Below are positions 51,263-60,278 of a DNA stretch of 64,000 nucleotides, piece by piece. Origin of the DNA: Haloactinopolyspora alba. GTDB taxonomy: Bacteria > Actinomycetota > Actinomycetes > Jiangellales > Jiangellaceae. The translations under genes were made by a program, and so were the position numbers. The stretch is taken from the NCBI RefSeq assembly GCF_003014555.1, contig NZ_PYGE01000004.1, forward strand, positions 124,001 through 188,000. Direction: 5' to 3'. The notes beneath the pieces were generated by a model, which worked only from the letters and a program-made list of their open reading frames with translations, ran no database searches and was not told the DNA's origin. Numbering within the stretch: the stretch's first letter is position 1; each line of letters starts with the position of its first letter.

Positions 51263-52162
51263 CTATCCGATCTGCATGGCCACCGGCGCGGCCAGAATCA
51301 GCATGAACACGACCGACGTCGCGGCGAGCGGTGCGGTGGCGCGTTCGGTGCGGGCTCCGGCACGGGCGTGGTCGCCGGTGAGGATCTCGTTGCGCATCGT
51401 GGACGCACGTACGCGCAGGATGTCGTACACCGCCGCGCCCTCCCGCGCGGACAGCCGCATCACGTCCGCGGTCTCGGCCAGTTCGGGCAGCCGGAGCTCG
51501 TCTCCGACGGTGCGCAGCGCATCCCAGGCGGGGGTGCCCGCCCACCGGGCCTGGGCCAGTTCGTCACGCAGGCGCTGGAAAGCCCAGGAGTCGGCGATCG
51601 TGGCGGCGGACTCCAGAGCCTGCGTCGTCCCGGCGCCGGCCGCGCGCTCCAGTGCGACGAGGTCGACGTAGGAGGTCATGGTGCGCCGGAACTCTCGTCG
51701 TGAGGTTCTGGCCAGGTCGGCGACGTTGTACAGCGGCAGGTAGGACATCGCCGCGCCGGTGACGAGGCCGACACCCGCGGGCACGGTCAACGGAAGGGTG
51801 ACGCCGTTGACGGCGAGGGCCAGCGTGCACGCCGGCGGGAGTGCGAGACCGATCGCCCCGTAGAGAGCACGCTCACCCAGGTACCGGGCCACGCTCGTGC
51901 GCAGGAGCGCGAGGTCACGATGCGGGATGTGCAGGAGAGCCGCACCGGAGGTGCGACGCAGGACGACCCTGCCCAGCCGGTCGGTACGGCTGTCGCCGCC
52001 GATCAGGTCGACCGTCGACGACGTCGTCGCGGTGAGCCGCGCCGCCGTGTGCGCGGCATGCGGCTGACGTATCCGCTGCCCCAGTAGCTCGCGGAACAGC
52101 AGGATCAGGCCGGTTCCCGCGCCGAGCCCCAGCAGGATGGCGAGTTGGACGGTCGAGATCAC
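51263..52162 (-). CDS. tadC: TadC-like type II secretion system F-domain protein
   Basis: A 299-residue inner-membrane protein with an N-terminal helix (LAILLGLGAGTGLILLFREL), central helices around GLVTGAAMSYLPLYNVADLA, the cytoplasmic T2SSF block (REFRRTMTSYVDLVALERAAGAG, MRLSAREGAAVYDILR) and a C-terminal helix (VVFMLILAAPVAMQIG). GTG 52162 overlaps the TadB stop. It forms the membrane platform of the machine with TadB. Confidence 0.86.
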   Translation of the reverse strand: MISTVQLAILLGLGAGTGLILLFRELLGQRIRQPHAAHTAARLTATTSSTVDLIGGDSRTDRLGRVVLRRTSGAALLHIPHRDLALLRTSVARYLGERALYGAIGLALPPACTLALAVNGVTLPLTVPAGVGLVTGAAMSYLPLYNVADLARTSRREFRRTMTSYVDLVALERAAGAGTTQALESAATIADSWAFQRLRDELAQARWAGTPAWDALRTVGDELRLPELAETADVMRLSAREGAAVYDILRVRASTMRNEILTGDHARAGARTERATAPLAATSVVFMLILAAPVAMQIG

Positions 52163-53043
52163 GCCGGGCTCCCCGGCACCGCATCGGCCCCGGCGAACAG
52201 CCGGGGTTGCCGGGGCGTACGCGTGATGTGACGCATCCACAGCAGGCACGCCACGTAACACCCGAGAAGGCCGGCCAGGATCAGCTGCCCCAACGGCGTT
52301 CGGTAGGGCTCTGCGTACGGCGTGAGCAGCATCATCCCGAGTCCGGTGGCGCTGATCATGGTCACGAGCCGGGCGGTCGTGCGTCCCTTCGCCTGCTCGG
52401 CGTCGACCGAGCGGCGCACCCGGACGTCGTCGCGGACCGCCGCGGCCAGGCCGTCGAGCACGCTGCTGAGCTGGCTGCCCCGGCGCGTCGCGCCCAGGAT
52501 CAGCGCCGCGGCCAGGAAGTCGCCGGTGGCGTCGTCGAGATCGTCGGCGAACGCCCGCAGCGCCACGGTGGTGTCCCACCGTGCGTGCAGCCGCGCGACA
52601 AGCCTGGCCACCTCGGTCCGGATCGGAGCTGGCGTCGACTGGACGCTGGTGGTCAGCGCCTGCTCGATGCCGACACCCACCCCCAGCACACTGGAGAGAT
52701 TGTGCGCCCACTCGCTCATCGCCTCGAGCCGCGCGATCTCGGACTTGCTCGACGACGTCTGCAACAGAACGGGTAGACCCCAGACTGCGGCGGGCAGGAC
52801 GAGCACCGCGAGCACCCATCCGCTGACCAACCACACCGCGAGCCCGACGGCAGCGGCGGCGGCCAGGCGGCGGCGGGATCGGCGCTCGGCCGGCGTGCGC
52901 CCACGTGCCGCGGCCACCCGGCTGCGTACCCCGCCGCGACGGGGCCGTGCCGCATCCACCGGCACCTTGACCAGGCCGATGCCGGTGGCCGCGAGTCCGC
53001 CGACGCCCGCGATCGCGGTGAACGCGGCGATCATCGGTGTCAC
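52159..53043 (-). CDS. tadB: TadB-like type II secretion system F-domain protein
   Basis: A 294-residue inner-membrane platform protein. Transmembrane segments include AAAAVGLAVWLVSGWVLAVLVLPAAVWGLPVLL and LGQLILAGLLGCYVACLLW. The T2SSF block has GVGVGIEQALTTSVQSTPAPIRTEVARLVAR and GDFLAAALILGATRRGSQLSSVLDGLA. GTG 53043 overlaps the TadA stop (GTGA), indicating tight coupling. Confidence 0.86.
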   Translation of the reverse strand: MTPMIAAFTAIAGVGGLAATGIGLVKVPVDAARPRRGGVRSRVAAARGRTPAERRSRRRLAAAAAVGLAVWLVSGWVLAVLVLPAAVWGLPVLLQTSSSKSEIARLEAMSEWAHNLSSVLGVGVGIEQALTTSVQSTPAPIRTEVARLVARLHARWDTTVALRAFADDLDDATGDFLAAALILGATRRGSQLSSVLDGLAAAVRDDVRVRRSVDAEQAKGRTTARLVTMISATGLGMMLLTPYAEPYRTPLGQLILAGLLGCYVACLLWMRHITRTPRQPRLFAGADAVPGSPA

Positions 53044-54560
53044 GACGGGTCCCTGCCGACGGCATGGCTGCGGCGGGTGTCGTAACCGTAAGCGGCGAGT
53101 TCGGACATCCACGCCGGCGCCGACGCGGCGACGAGCTCGCCGTCCGGTCCGGCCCGGAACACGTCGGTGACCGCGGGCATCCCCCGCTCACCGGGCTCCA
53201 GGGCGATGATCTCCGCGACCCGACGGGTACGCCGCATGCCCTCACCGTTGCGGACATCATGCCGTTCGACGTGCACGACGAGATCGATGTGCTGCGCGAT
53301 CTGCCGGTAGGCGAACTCCGCGGTGATGTGGGGTCCGGCTTCCATGGCGCAGGTGACGATGCGCTCGATGGCCGCACGGGCGGAGTGCGCGTGGATGGTC
53401 GACAGCGACCCCGCGCCGGACTGCATCGCCTTGAACATCGGCAGTACTTCTGGCCCGCGGACCTCACCGACGATCAGCCGGTCGAGGTTCATCCGCAGCG
53501 AGTCGTAGACGAGGTCGTCGAGGGTGATCTCGCCGACCGCGCGCCCGTCCGGGCCGCGCTCACCGCTGCCGGGCCGCGACTCCCAGGCGATGATGCGGTG
53601 GTGCCGGTCGCGCATGTGATGCAGACCCAGTTCGTACTCCGTCTCGATGGTGCCGAGCTTCTCCTCCGGATCGATCTCGTTCGCGAGGGCGCGGACCAGC
53701 GTCGTCTTGCCCGAGCCCATCGATCCGGAGACGAGCACGCTGCGCCGCGCACGCACCGCGGCGCGCAGGAACCCGCACGCTTGCGGCGTGAGAGTGTCGC
53801 GTTCGGTCAGATCGGACAGGTCGACGTCGACGAGCCGATGCCGCCGGATCACGACGACCGGCTGGTGTGTCGTCCAGCCGGATGCCGCGAGCCGGTGCCC
53901 GCCGTGCAGGTGCAGGTGAAGACTGGGGCTGGCCGTCGAGAACGTCCGTTCGTGCGCGCCGCCGCGCGTCGCGAGGAACGCGAGCATGTCGACCAGCTCG
54001 TCCTCGGTGTCCACGATCGGGGGTTGCCGAGTGATGGCACCGTCAGCGTCGATGACGACCACCGGTTCGGCGCCGTAGACCTCGATGTTCTCGACGGTGG
54101 GATCGTCGAGAAGCGGTTGTAGCCGCCCGAGGCCGAACAGCGCATCGAAGACCGCCTGGGCGAGTGCGGCCTGCTGCTCGACGTCGATGGCGGCGTCGCC
54201 GTTCGTGACCGCCTCTCGTACGTGCTCCTCGAGGATCTGCGCGATGATCTCGCGCCCGATGTCACGTCGGCTTTCCTCGCCGGTGCTCTCGTCGACCTGG
54301 TCGGACAGCCGTGCCGCCGCCTGCTGACGGAGGGCGCGGACCTGGGCCCAGTCGAGCGCGCGGTCACCATCGGCTCGGGTGACGGCCGGACCGGGCGGGC
54401 GCCGGCGACCCGTCGTGGATCGCTGTGTCGGCATCGGCATCGCGGTGAGGATCTCACGTGGGCTCCGCGGGGGCGGCCGGTCGTGATCGACGGCGGATTC
54501 CGGTGGTGCGTCGAAGATGGGCAGCCGCGTGATGTCGGCGCCGTCCGGCGGGTGGCTCAT
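53040..54560 (-). CDS. tadA: TadA/CpaF secretion ATPase
   Basis: A 506-residue hexameric ATPase of the secretion-ATPase family. Walker A is SVLVSGSMGSGKTTLVRAL, Walker B is DRLIVGEVRGPEVLP, and a His box is LSTIHAHSARAAIERI. The N-terminal roughly 60 residues are Pro/Arg-rich. The start overlaps the TadZ stop (ATGA). It energises the assembly of Tad pili or pseudopili. Confidence 0.92.
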   Translation of the reverse strand: MSHPPDGADITRLPIFDAPPESAVDHDRPPPRSPREILTAMPMPTQRSTTGRRRPPGPAVTRADGDRALDWAQVRALRQQAAARLSDQVDESTGEESRRDIGREIIAQILEEHVREAVTNGDAAIDVEQQAALAQAVFDALFGLGRLQPLLDDPTVENIEVYGAEPVVVIDADGAITRQPPIVDTEDELVDMLAFLATRGGAHERTFSTASPSLHLHLHGGHRLAASGWTTHQPVVVIRRHRLVDVDLSDLTERDTLTPQACGFLRAAVRARRSVLVSGSMGSGKTTLVRALANEIDPEEKLGTIETEYELGLHHMRDRHHRIIAWESRPGSGERGPDGRAVGEITLDDLVYDSLRMNLDRLIVGEVRGPEVLPMFKAMQSGAGSLSTIHAHSARAAIERIVTCAMEAGPHITAEFAYRQIAQHIDLVVHVERHDVRNGEGMRRTRRVAEIIALEPGERGMPAVTDVFRAGPDGELVAASAPAWMSELAAYGYDTRRSHAVGRDPS

Positions 54561-55375
54561 CCGGAACGCACCTCCACGGCCCTGTCCGCAGGCCCCTCGA
54601 GCCATTGACGTCGGCGTTCGCAGGCGGCCAGCAGTTCGGAGACGGCGTCGCGGCCGGAGCGGAGCAGCCGCGACCGGCTCAGGCGCGTCAGCCCGGTCCG
54701 GACCCGGTCGTGCCCGTTCAGTCGGTCGGCCGCGACCGGGTCCCACGCCATCGAGGCCCACACCGGAAGCGTGGTCGCCGCGGCGGCCTCGGCGGCGCGG
54801 TGCGGGCGGCCGGCACCGACCAGGACCAGGCCGCGTCGCTGGGCCGCGGCGTCGGTTTCCGCCCCCGGCAGCTGGTCGACGTTGGCGCGCACCGAGACCA
54901 GGTCGTCCAAGCCCGTCCGGGAAACCACGGCGAGCAGATCGGCGGCTCGCAGTAGCGGGTCTGGGCCGTGGCGCATTCCGTACCGTCCGGCGTCGACGAT
55001 CACGTCGACACCCTGGCGCCCGAGACCGGCGAACAGGACGCTCAGCGACGACCAGAACCCGTCGGACAACGAGCCCGTCTGTGCACGCGTCGCCAGTCCG
55101 GGCAGGACGAGGCGGCTACGGTCCTCGGTCAGCGGGATCGTCTCGTGGCGCAGGCTTTCGAGGGTCATCGCACCATTGCGATGGGCCAGTGCCATGGTGA
55201 TCAGATTGCGCCGGTGGTCGTACTCGCCACGCAGGTGCCCGGCCTTGACGCTGCTGCTTCCGCTCACGTCCGCCTCGACGAGCAGCACCGGCCGTGGCCA
55301 TGTGAGGGTGGCGACGAGGGCCGTCGTCGTGGTCCCGGGAGCGCCGCGCGCGGACGTCAATGCCACGACCGTCAC
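54557..55375 (-). CDS. TadZ/CpaE-like ParA-family ATPase homologue lacking Walker lysine
   Basis: A 272-residue protein of the MinD/ParA fold. The P-loop reads SARGAPGTTTTALVATL, in which the Lys of GGxGKT is absent, as in some TadZ proteins that localise pili rather than hydrolyse ATP. VLLVEADVSG is the Walker A-prime-like strand. It sits between the SAF-domain gene and tadA with 4-bp overlaps on both sides. Confidence 0.8.
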   Translation of the reverse strand: MTVVALTSARGAPGTTTTALVATLTWPRPVLLVEADVSGSSSVKAGHLRGEYDHRRNLITMALAHRNGAMTLESLRHETIPLTEDRSRLVLPGLATRAQTGSLSDGFWSSLSVLFAGLGRQGVDVIVDAGRYGMRHGPDPLLRAADLLAVVSRTGLDDLVSVRANVDQLPGAETDAAAQRRGLVLVGAGRPHRAAEAAAATTLPVWASMAWDPVAADRLNGHDRVRTGLTRLSRSRLLRSGRDAVSELLAACERRRQWLEGPADRAVEVRSG

Positions 55376-56115
55376 GATTCGGCGCCCGTGTCGCCCCCGG
55401 CGGGGGTTTCCCGGAGATCCGCGGCGGAGTCCAGGACGATGGCCACGCGGCCGGTGGCGACCCGGGCGACCAGCGTGCCGGCAGCATCGTCGGTGACGAG
55501 CACGTCCACGATGCGCATCCCGTTGTCGTCGAGGCGGGACACACCCACTACCGTCGCGGGTGTCGACGCGGGCGCCGCCTTCGGTGGGGCGTCGCCCTGA
55601 CGCGGTGTGTCGAAGATCCGGACCGGGTCGCCGGGAACCAGCTCCTCTCGTGGCGTCTGCGCCTTGGTCACGGCCACGCCGACGATGGTCTGGCCCGCCG
55701 CCGGTAGCTCACCCGCCGTCACGGACGCCGGCGTGAGCAGGGACCCCGCGGTGAGGTCGGCGGCGGCGCGCTGGCCCACCACGTGATCCCGCTCCGCCAC
55801 CGCGACCGGATCCAGCGCCGGGTCGGGGACGGCGCGGGCACTCGTCAGATCGGAGTCGGAGATGACCTGGCCGCGGTGGACGTCGGCGGCGACCGCCAGG
55901 ACGGGCACCGTGTCACCGCTGCGCTGGGTCAGATAGGCGGCACCGGCGCCGCAGACGGCGAGCAGGGCGAGCCCCAGGCCGATCATCGCGGGACGTCGTC
56001 GATATCGCCGGTCAGCGTGCCCGATGTCGGCCGGACCGTGCTCGGACGCGTGGGCATGCGGATCGCGGCCGCGTCGCGACGCGACGGCGGTGTCCGCATC
56101 GCTCGAGTGGATCAT
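55372..56115 (-). CDS. cpaB: SAF-domain protein (CpaB/RcpC-like)
   Basis: A 247-residue protein with an N-terminal cytoplasmic tail, a transmembrane segment (MIGLGLALLAVCGAGAAYLT) and a SAF domain (VLAVAADVHRGQVISDSDLTSARA, then DLTAGSLLTPASVT). CpaB/RcpC proteins stabilise the Tad secretin or cell-envelope channel. It is the first gene of the tadZABC operon. Confidence 0.83.
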   Translation of the reverse strand: MIHSSDADTAVASRRGRDPHAHASEHGPADIGHADRRYRRRPAMIGLGLALLAVCGAGAAYLTQRSGDTVPVLAVAADVHRGQVISDSDLTSARAVPDPALDPVAVAERDHVVGQRAAADLTAGSLLTPASVTAGELPAAGQTIVGVAVTKAQTPREELVPGDPVRIFDTPRQGDAPPKAAPASTPATVVGVSRLDDNGMRIVDVLVTDDAAGTLVARVATGRVAIVLDSAADLRETPAGGDTGAES

Positions 56116-56193
56116 GGCGGCTTCCTCGGTGTCCGTGAGAATGTCGGATCACGTGACGACAGCGGCGCGCGTCGTCGGCAGTGACGGCCGAGA

Positions 56194-57015
56194 TCACCGA
56201 ATGTTAGTGATCGTGTCGACCGTGTCAAAACGAGGGGATCGGGAGCGGTCGCCGTGTGACCGTGTCGCCGCTGCGAGAACCTTGGTCGCCCGCCGGCAGC
56301 GTTGCCGGACCGCGGCGGCGGTCAGTCCCAGCCGTGCCGCGGCGGCGTTCGCGCCGCCCGCCTGGCCGGGCCCGGGGCAGTACACGCCGGTGAGCAGCGC
56401 CGCATCGTCCGCGTCGATCGCTCCGACGTCGACGCCCCAGGCCAGCGTCTGCAGCAGTTCGAGAGCAGGCGCCGGCGTCGGCGCGGTGAGGACCGACTCG
56501 GGAGTCTCGGTCACGAGGTGGTCGGGGATCTCGACGGCTCGGTCGTCCAGCAATGCGGTGAAGTACCGCAGCGCGTCCATGCTCAGATTGACCGACACCT
56601 TGCTGCGTCGTCGGCGGACCGGATAAGCGGCGATGGCCTGCCACAGGCCCGCCACGGCCGCGGCGGTCAGTTGTGCGAGATCGCCACGGATGCCGTGTGC
56701 GCCGTGGCGGTGTGCACGGCGGGCGAGGTTGACCGCCCGGCCCAGCATGACTTGCAGCACCAGCCGGCCCGCGAGTTCGTCCGCACCGTCGATGTGCCGG
56801 GCGAGCAGAGCGAGCAGGAGCTCGTCCGCATCGTCGGGCCGGTGCCGGCGTGCGTGAGCGATGACGTCGAACGCGTCGGAGAGGCAGGTGCACCATGCGA
56901 GCGGCGGGAGACTCCAGTTTCGCGGCACCGGGCGGCCGCCCAGGACCGACCACTCGGCGTTCAGTTGATCGGTGATGAGGCTGTCGTGCCCGCGTGCGGC
57001 GGTGTCGACGGTCAT
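56194..57015 (-). CDS. Sigma-factor-like DNA-binding protein beside the Tad operon
   Basis: A 273-residue protein whose C-terminal segment AAAARLGLTAAAVRQRCRRATKVL is a sigma-region-4-type helix-turn-helix. The N-terminal part is helical and Cys/Trp-containing (PPLAWCTCLSDAFDVIAHARRH). I see no clear sigma region 2, so a full sigma factor is uncertain. ATG 57015 has AAGGAG about ten bases upstream. It lies upstream of cpaB and is divergent from the LysM-BTAD gene, placing it as a likely regulator of the locus. The 245-bp gap to 57261 carries GTGTCAC direct repeats (57199, 57219). Confidence 0.72.
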   Translation of the reverse strand: MTVDTAARGHDSLITDQLNAEWSVLGGRPVPRNWSLPPLAWCTCLSDAFDVIAHARRHRPDDADELLLALLARHIDGADELAGRLVLQVMLGRAVNLARRAHRHGAHGIRGDLAQLTAAAVAGLWQAIAAYPVRRRRSKVSVNLSMDALRYFTALLDDRAVEIPDHLVTETPESVLTAPTPAPALELLQTLAWGVDVGAIDADDAALLTGVYCPGPGQAGGANAAAARLGLTAAAVRQRCRRATKVLAAATRSHGDRSRSPRFDTVDTITNIR

Positions 57016-57260
57016 GAGAGTGGGGCTCCTTCCGAGCGGGTCGCGCTGACGGAGGTAGCCCATCGCCGGCCGGTAGCCCTGCGGATAGCCCTGGAGGCCA
57101 CCGGTCGGTTGCCCTGGACGGATCTTCGGTTGCCCCCGCGGCGCGAGCACGGTCGTGGATCAGGCAACCTGGGCGGCTTCCGGATTCTGGAGGCGTCCGT
57201 GTCACGATCCGTGACTCGGTGTCACCCACAGGTTCAGACACGGAATGGGGGTTTTGCGGA

Positions 57261-60200
57261 ATGAACCACACGCCCCGGTGGCGGGATCGGCACCTCACAC
57301 GCGCCCTCCGAGGCCTGGGGGCGCTGGTGATACTGGTTGCCCTCGTCGCCGGTGTTCCCGGGATGCTGTGGGTGATCGACGGTTCACCGGTGTCCGGCGG
57401 ACTGCCGGAGCCGGATGCGATCCGGCACGCGGTCACGCGGCCCGACGACGGCACGTTGTTCCTGAACGCACTGATCCTCGTCGGATGGTTCGGGTGGGCG
57501 ACGTTCGCACTCAGCGTGCTGGTCGAGATCCCGGCGGCGGTGCGGGGCGTCCCGGCGCCCCGGTTGCCCGGACTGCGGGCCCAGCAGCGGTTCGTCGCCG
57601 CGTTGATCACCACGGCCGCGACGGCGGTGCCCACGGCACAGATGGCCGCGGCGAACACCCCGGCCACGGTCGTCGCCGTCACTGCTGGCACCGCCGCCAC
57701 CGCCGCTACCGCTGGCACCGAGCCTGTGGCCGCTGTCGCCGGTGCGGGCGAGCGCGGGCCGTGGAAGCCGGCGCCGCCGGTGACGCGTGACCTCCTCGAG
57801 TCCCCGCCCGACGGCGCTCGGAGCTACCGGGTCGTTGCCGGCGACACGTTGTGGGACGTCGCCGGTGCGCAGCTCGGAGACCCCACGCGCTACCGGGAGA
57901 TCTTCCACGCCTCGACCGCGACCGTGCAGCCGGACGGGAAGCGACTCACCGACCCCGACGTCATCAACCCGGGGTGGACGCTGACCATCCCGGGCAGCTC
58001 CACTGACTCCGCGGACGAGCCGTCCCGAGCGCAGGAGGACGGACGGCGACAGCTCCGCCATCCGACCTCTGCTGCCGCGCCGCAGCCGACGACGCCGGCG
58101 CCACCGGCGACGCCGGCGCCAGCGGCACCGGCCCGCACACCTGACGTCGAGTACGACGACACGTCGGTGGGCGCGGTCGGGGGTCTGCCCCGTCATGCTT
58201 CCGATCAGGCTGCGGACGCGCTGGCCGACTGCCTCGGTGCGGGTGACACCGGCGTCTCCGAGGTCGAGGACGACGCGAGTCTCGGTGGTCTGCTCCGCAC
58301 CGGTGGTGGTGTGGGTGCGGTGCTCGCCACCGGGCTGATCGGCGTGCTCACCGCGCGCCGCGGCGTACGGCAACGACGACGACGGGCCGGCCAACGGCTC
58401 GCCGCGGCGGCCGCCCCTGATCACGCCGCCGAGGTGGAGCTTCGCCACGTCGCCGACCCTTCCGGCATGGAGCTCGTCGACCGGACGCTACGAGGACTGG
58501 CGGTCGAGCTGGGCCGGAGCGGAAGACCGGTGCCGACACTGCGGGCGGTCCGCCTGGCGGGCGAGACGCTCGAGCTCTACCTGGAGTCCGCGACCGAACT
58601 GCCGCCGCCGTTCGTCGATCTCTCCGCGGGCCGGTTGTGGAGCGTTCCGGCCGTGAGCGACGTGCCGGGCGCCGATCCCGACGACCAGCCGGCTCCTTAT
58701 CCGAGCCTGGTGACCCTCGGCCACGATCACGAGGACGGCCTGCTTCTCGTCGATCTCGAGCGGCTCGGCGTGCTGCACGTCGACGGCCCCGATCCGGTCG
58801 CGTCCGCTGTGGTGGCGGCCGTCGCAGCGGAGTGTGCGACGAGCCCGTGGGCGGATGATCTCAGGGTGAGCCTGGTGGGTGGCGCCGACTGGGCACACCT
58901 GGACGCGCTCGAGACCGGCCGAGTCCGGCGAGTGGACGATGTCGACCGTCTTCTGGACGAACTGAGCGTCCGAGCCGCGGACGACCGTCGGCTGCTCGCC
59001 GAGGCCGGAGCGGACGGTGTCGGCGCCGCCCGCGGACGGCACGTCGCCGACGCCACCTGGACGCCCGAGATCATCCTGACCGACGAGCGACTGCCCACCG
59101 AACAGCTACGCAGGCTGGACGCCCTGGTGGCCGACGCTCCACATGTCGCCGTCGCGGCCGTGACGCGCGGCCCGGCGCCGACCGGACGGTGGCAACTCAG
59201 GGTCTCGGGCGACCCGGAGGCGCCGGCAGGCGTGCTCGAGCCGCTCGGCATGCTCGTCCGTCCGCAACTCCTGAACCGCTCCACGGCCGACCACATGGTC
59301 GGGCTGCTGCGGACGGCCGACAGCGGCGTTGTCGGGACGGCCACGGCCGAACCCGATCTCGACCGCCTGCCGGTGTTGCCGGAAGCCGGACACCGCGGGT
59401 TCGAGCCTCTGCTCATGGACGTGACCGACGACAAGTCAACCGAGGACGGGCAGGCAGCGTCGGCCGAACCCCGGCAGCCGGAATCGCCCGGACGTCAGGT
59501 GCCGACGCTGGCGATGCTCGGCCCGGTCAGCGTCGTCCACACGGCCGAGCTCGGAGAGCGCAACAAGCGCGGACAACTCACCGAGCTGGCGATGTTCATC
59601 GCGATGAACCCGGGGTGCGACGTCGACGCCATCGACGAAGCCATCTGGCCCGGTTCGACGGTCACCCGGATCACCAGGAACACCGCGATCTCCAAGCTCC
59701 GTCGATGGCTGGGAACCGATGCGCACGGCGCTCCGCTGCTGCCACGGACCGAAGGACGGTACGCGTTCCTTCCCGAGGTGCGTAGCGACTGGCAGGAGTG
59801 GTGCGACCTCCTGCCCGACGGTCCCGCGTCCGCGAGCACGTCCGAGCTGCGCGCGGCCCTGGCGTTGGTCCGCGGGCGCCCGTTCTCCGGCCGCGGCCGG
59901 AGGCCGTACGCCTGGGCCGACCACCAGGCGCAGGAGATGATCGCGGCGATCGTCGACGCGTGTCACGAGTTGGCCGTGCGGATGATGAACGCCGGCGAGC
60001 CGCGAGAGGCGTTGCGGGCCGCGTTGCTCGGGCTGACGGTCGAACCGGGCGTCGAGCTGCTGTGGCGCGACCGTCTCAAGGCGGAAGTGCAGCTCGGAGA
60101 CCGCTCCACGGTCCTGGCCAGCGTGGAGCAGTTGCGCGTCACCGCGGACGAGCTCGGTGGCGATCTCGAGGACGACACCGAGAGGTTGGTCGAGCAGATC

Positions 60201-60269
60201 CTCCGGCGACAGGCACGGACGGTGCGGGCGGCGTCGGCGGGCGCGTCCCGGCCGGCCGGTGAACCGTAG
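57261..60269 (+). CDS. Membrane protein with LysM and C-terminal BTAD domains
   Basis: A 1002-residue protein. It starts with transmembrane helices (about 18-40 and 66-91). A LysM-type peptidoglycan-binding module follows (about 188-245: SYRVVAGDTLWDVAGAQLGDP ... INPGWTLTIPG), then a Pro/Ala linker and a third membrane segment (GGGVGAVLATGLIGVLTA). Residues about 360-730 form a large cytoplasmic region of unknown fold. The C-terminus (about 750-990) is a BTAD-like module with KRGQLTELAMFIAMNPGCDVDAIDEAIWPGS, a wing-like start. Such LysM-BTAD proteins recur beside actinobacterial Tad loci, and a wall-sensing regulator is suggested. Divergent from the sigma-like gene. Confidence 0.84.
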   Translation: MNHTPRWRDRHLTRALRGLGALVILVALVAGVPGMLWVIDGSPVSGGLPEPDAIRHAVTRPDDGTLFLNALILVGWFGWATFALSVLVEIPAAVRGVPAPRLPGLRAQQRFVAALITTAATAVPTAQMAAANTPATVVAVTAGTAATAATAGTEPVAAVAGAGERGPWKPAPPVTRDLLESPPDGARSYRVVAGDTLWDVAGAQLGDPTRYREIFHASTATVQPDGKRLTDPDVINPGWTLTIPGSSTDSADEPSRAQEDGRRQLRHPTSAAAPQPTTPAPPATPAPAAPARTPDVEYDDTSVGAVGGLPRHASDQAADALADCLGAGDTGVSEVEDDASLGGLLRTGGGVGAVLATGLIGVLTARRGVRQRRRRAGQRLAAAAAPDHAAEVELRHVADPSGMELVDRTLRGLAVELGRSGRPVPTLRAVRLAGETLELYLESATELPPPFVDLSAGRLWSVPAVSDVPGADPDDQPAPYPSLVTLGHDHEDGLLLVDLERLGVLHVDGPDPVASAVVAAVAAECATSPWADDLRVSLVGGADWAHLDALETGRVRRVDDVDRLLDELSVRAADDRRLLAEAGADGVGAARGRHVADATWTPEIILTDERLPTEQLRRLDALVADAPHVAVAAVTRGPAPTGRWQLRVSGDPEAPAGVLEPLGMLVRPQLLNRSTADHMVGLLRTADSGVVGTATAEPDLDRLPVLPEAGHRGFEPLLMDVTDDKSTEDGQAASAEPRQPESPGRQVPTLAMLGPVSVVHTAELGERNKRGQLTELAMFIAMNPGCDVDAIDEAIWPGSTVTRITRNTAISKLRRWLGTDAHGAPLLPRTEGRYAFLPEVRSDWQEWCDLLPDGPASASTSELRAALALVRGRPFSGRGRRPYAWADHQAQEMIAAIVDACHELAVRMMNAGEPREALRAALLGLTVEPGVELLWRDRLKAEVQLGDRSTVLASVEQLRVTADELGGDLEDDTERLVEQILRRQARTVRAASAGASRPAGEP

Positions 60270-60278
60270 GCTGTGAGC

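Noticed and set aside
57700-57760. Low-complexity Ala/Thr-rich coding stretch as a repeat element
   Set aside because: It is only biased codon use in the linker before the LysM domain, with no exact repeat unit.
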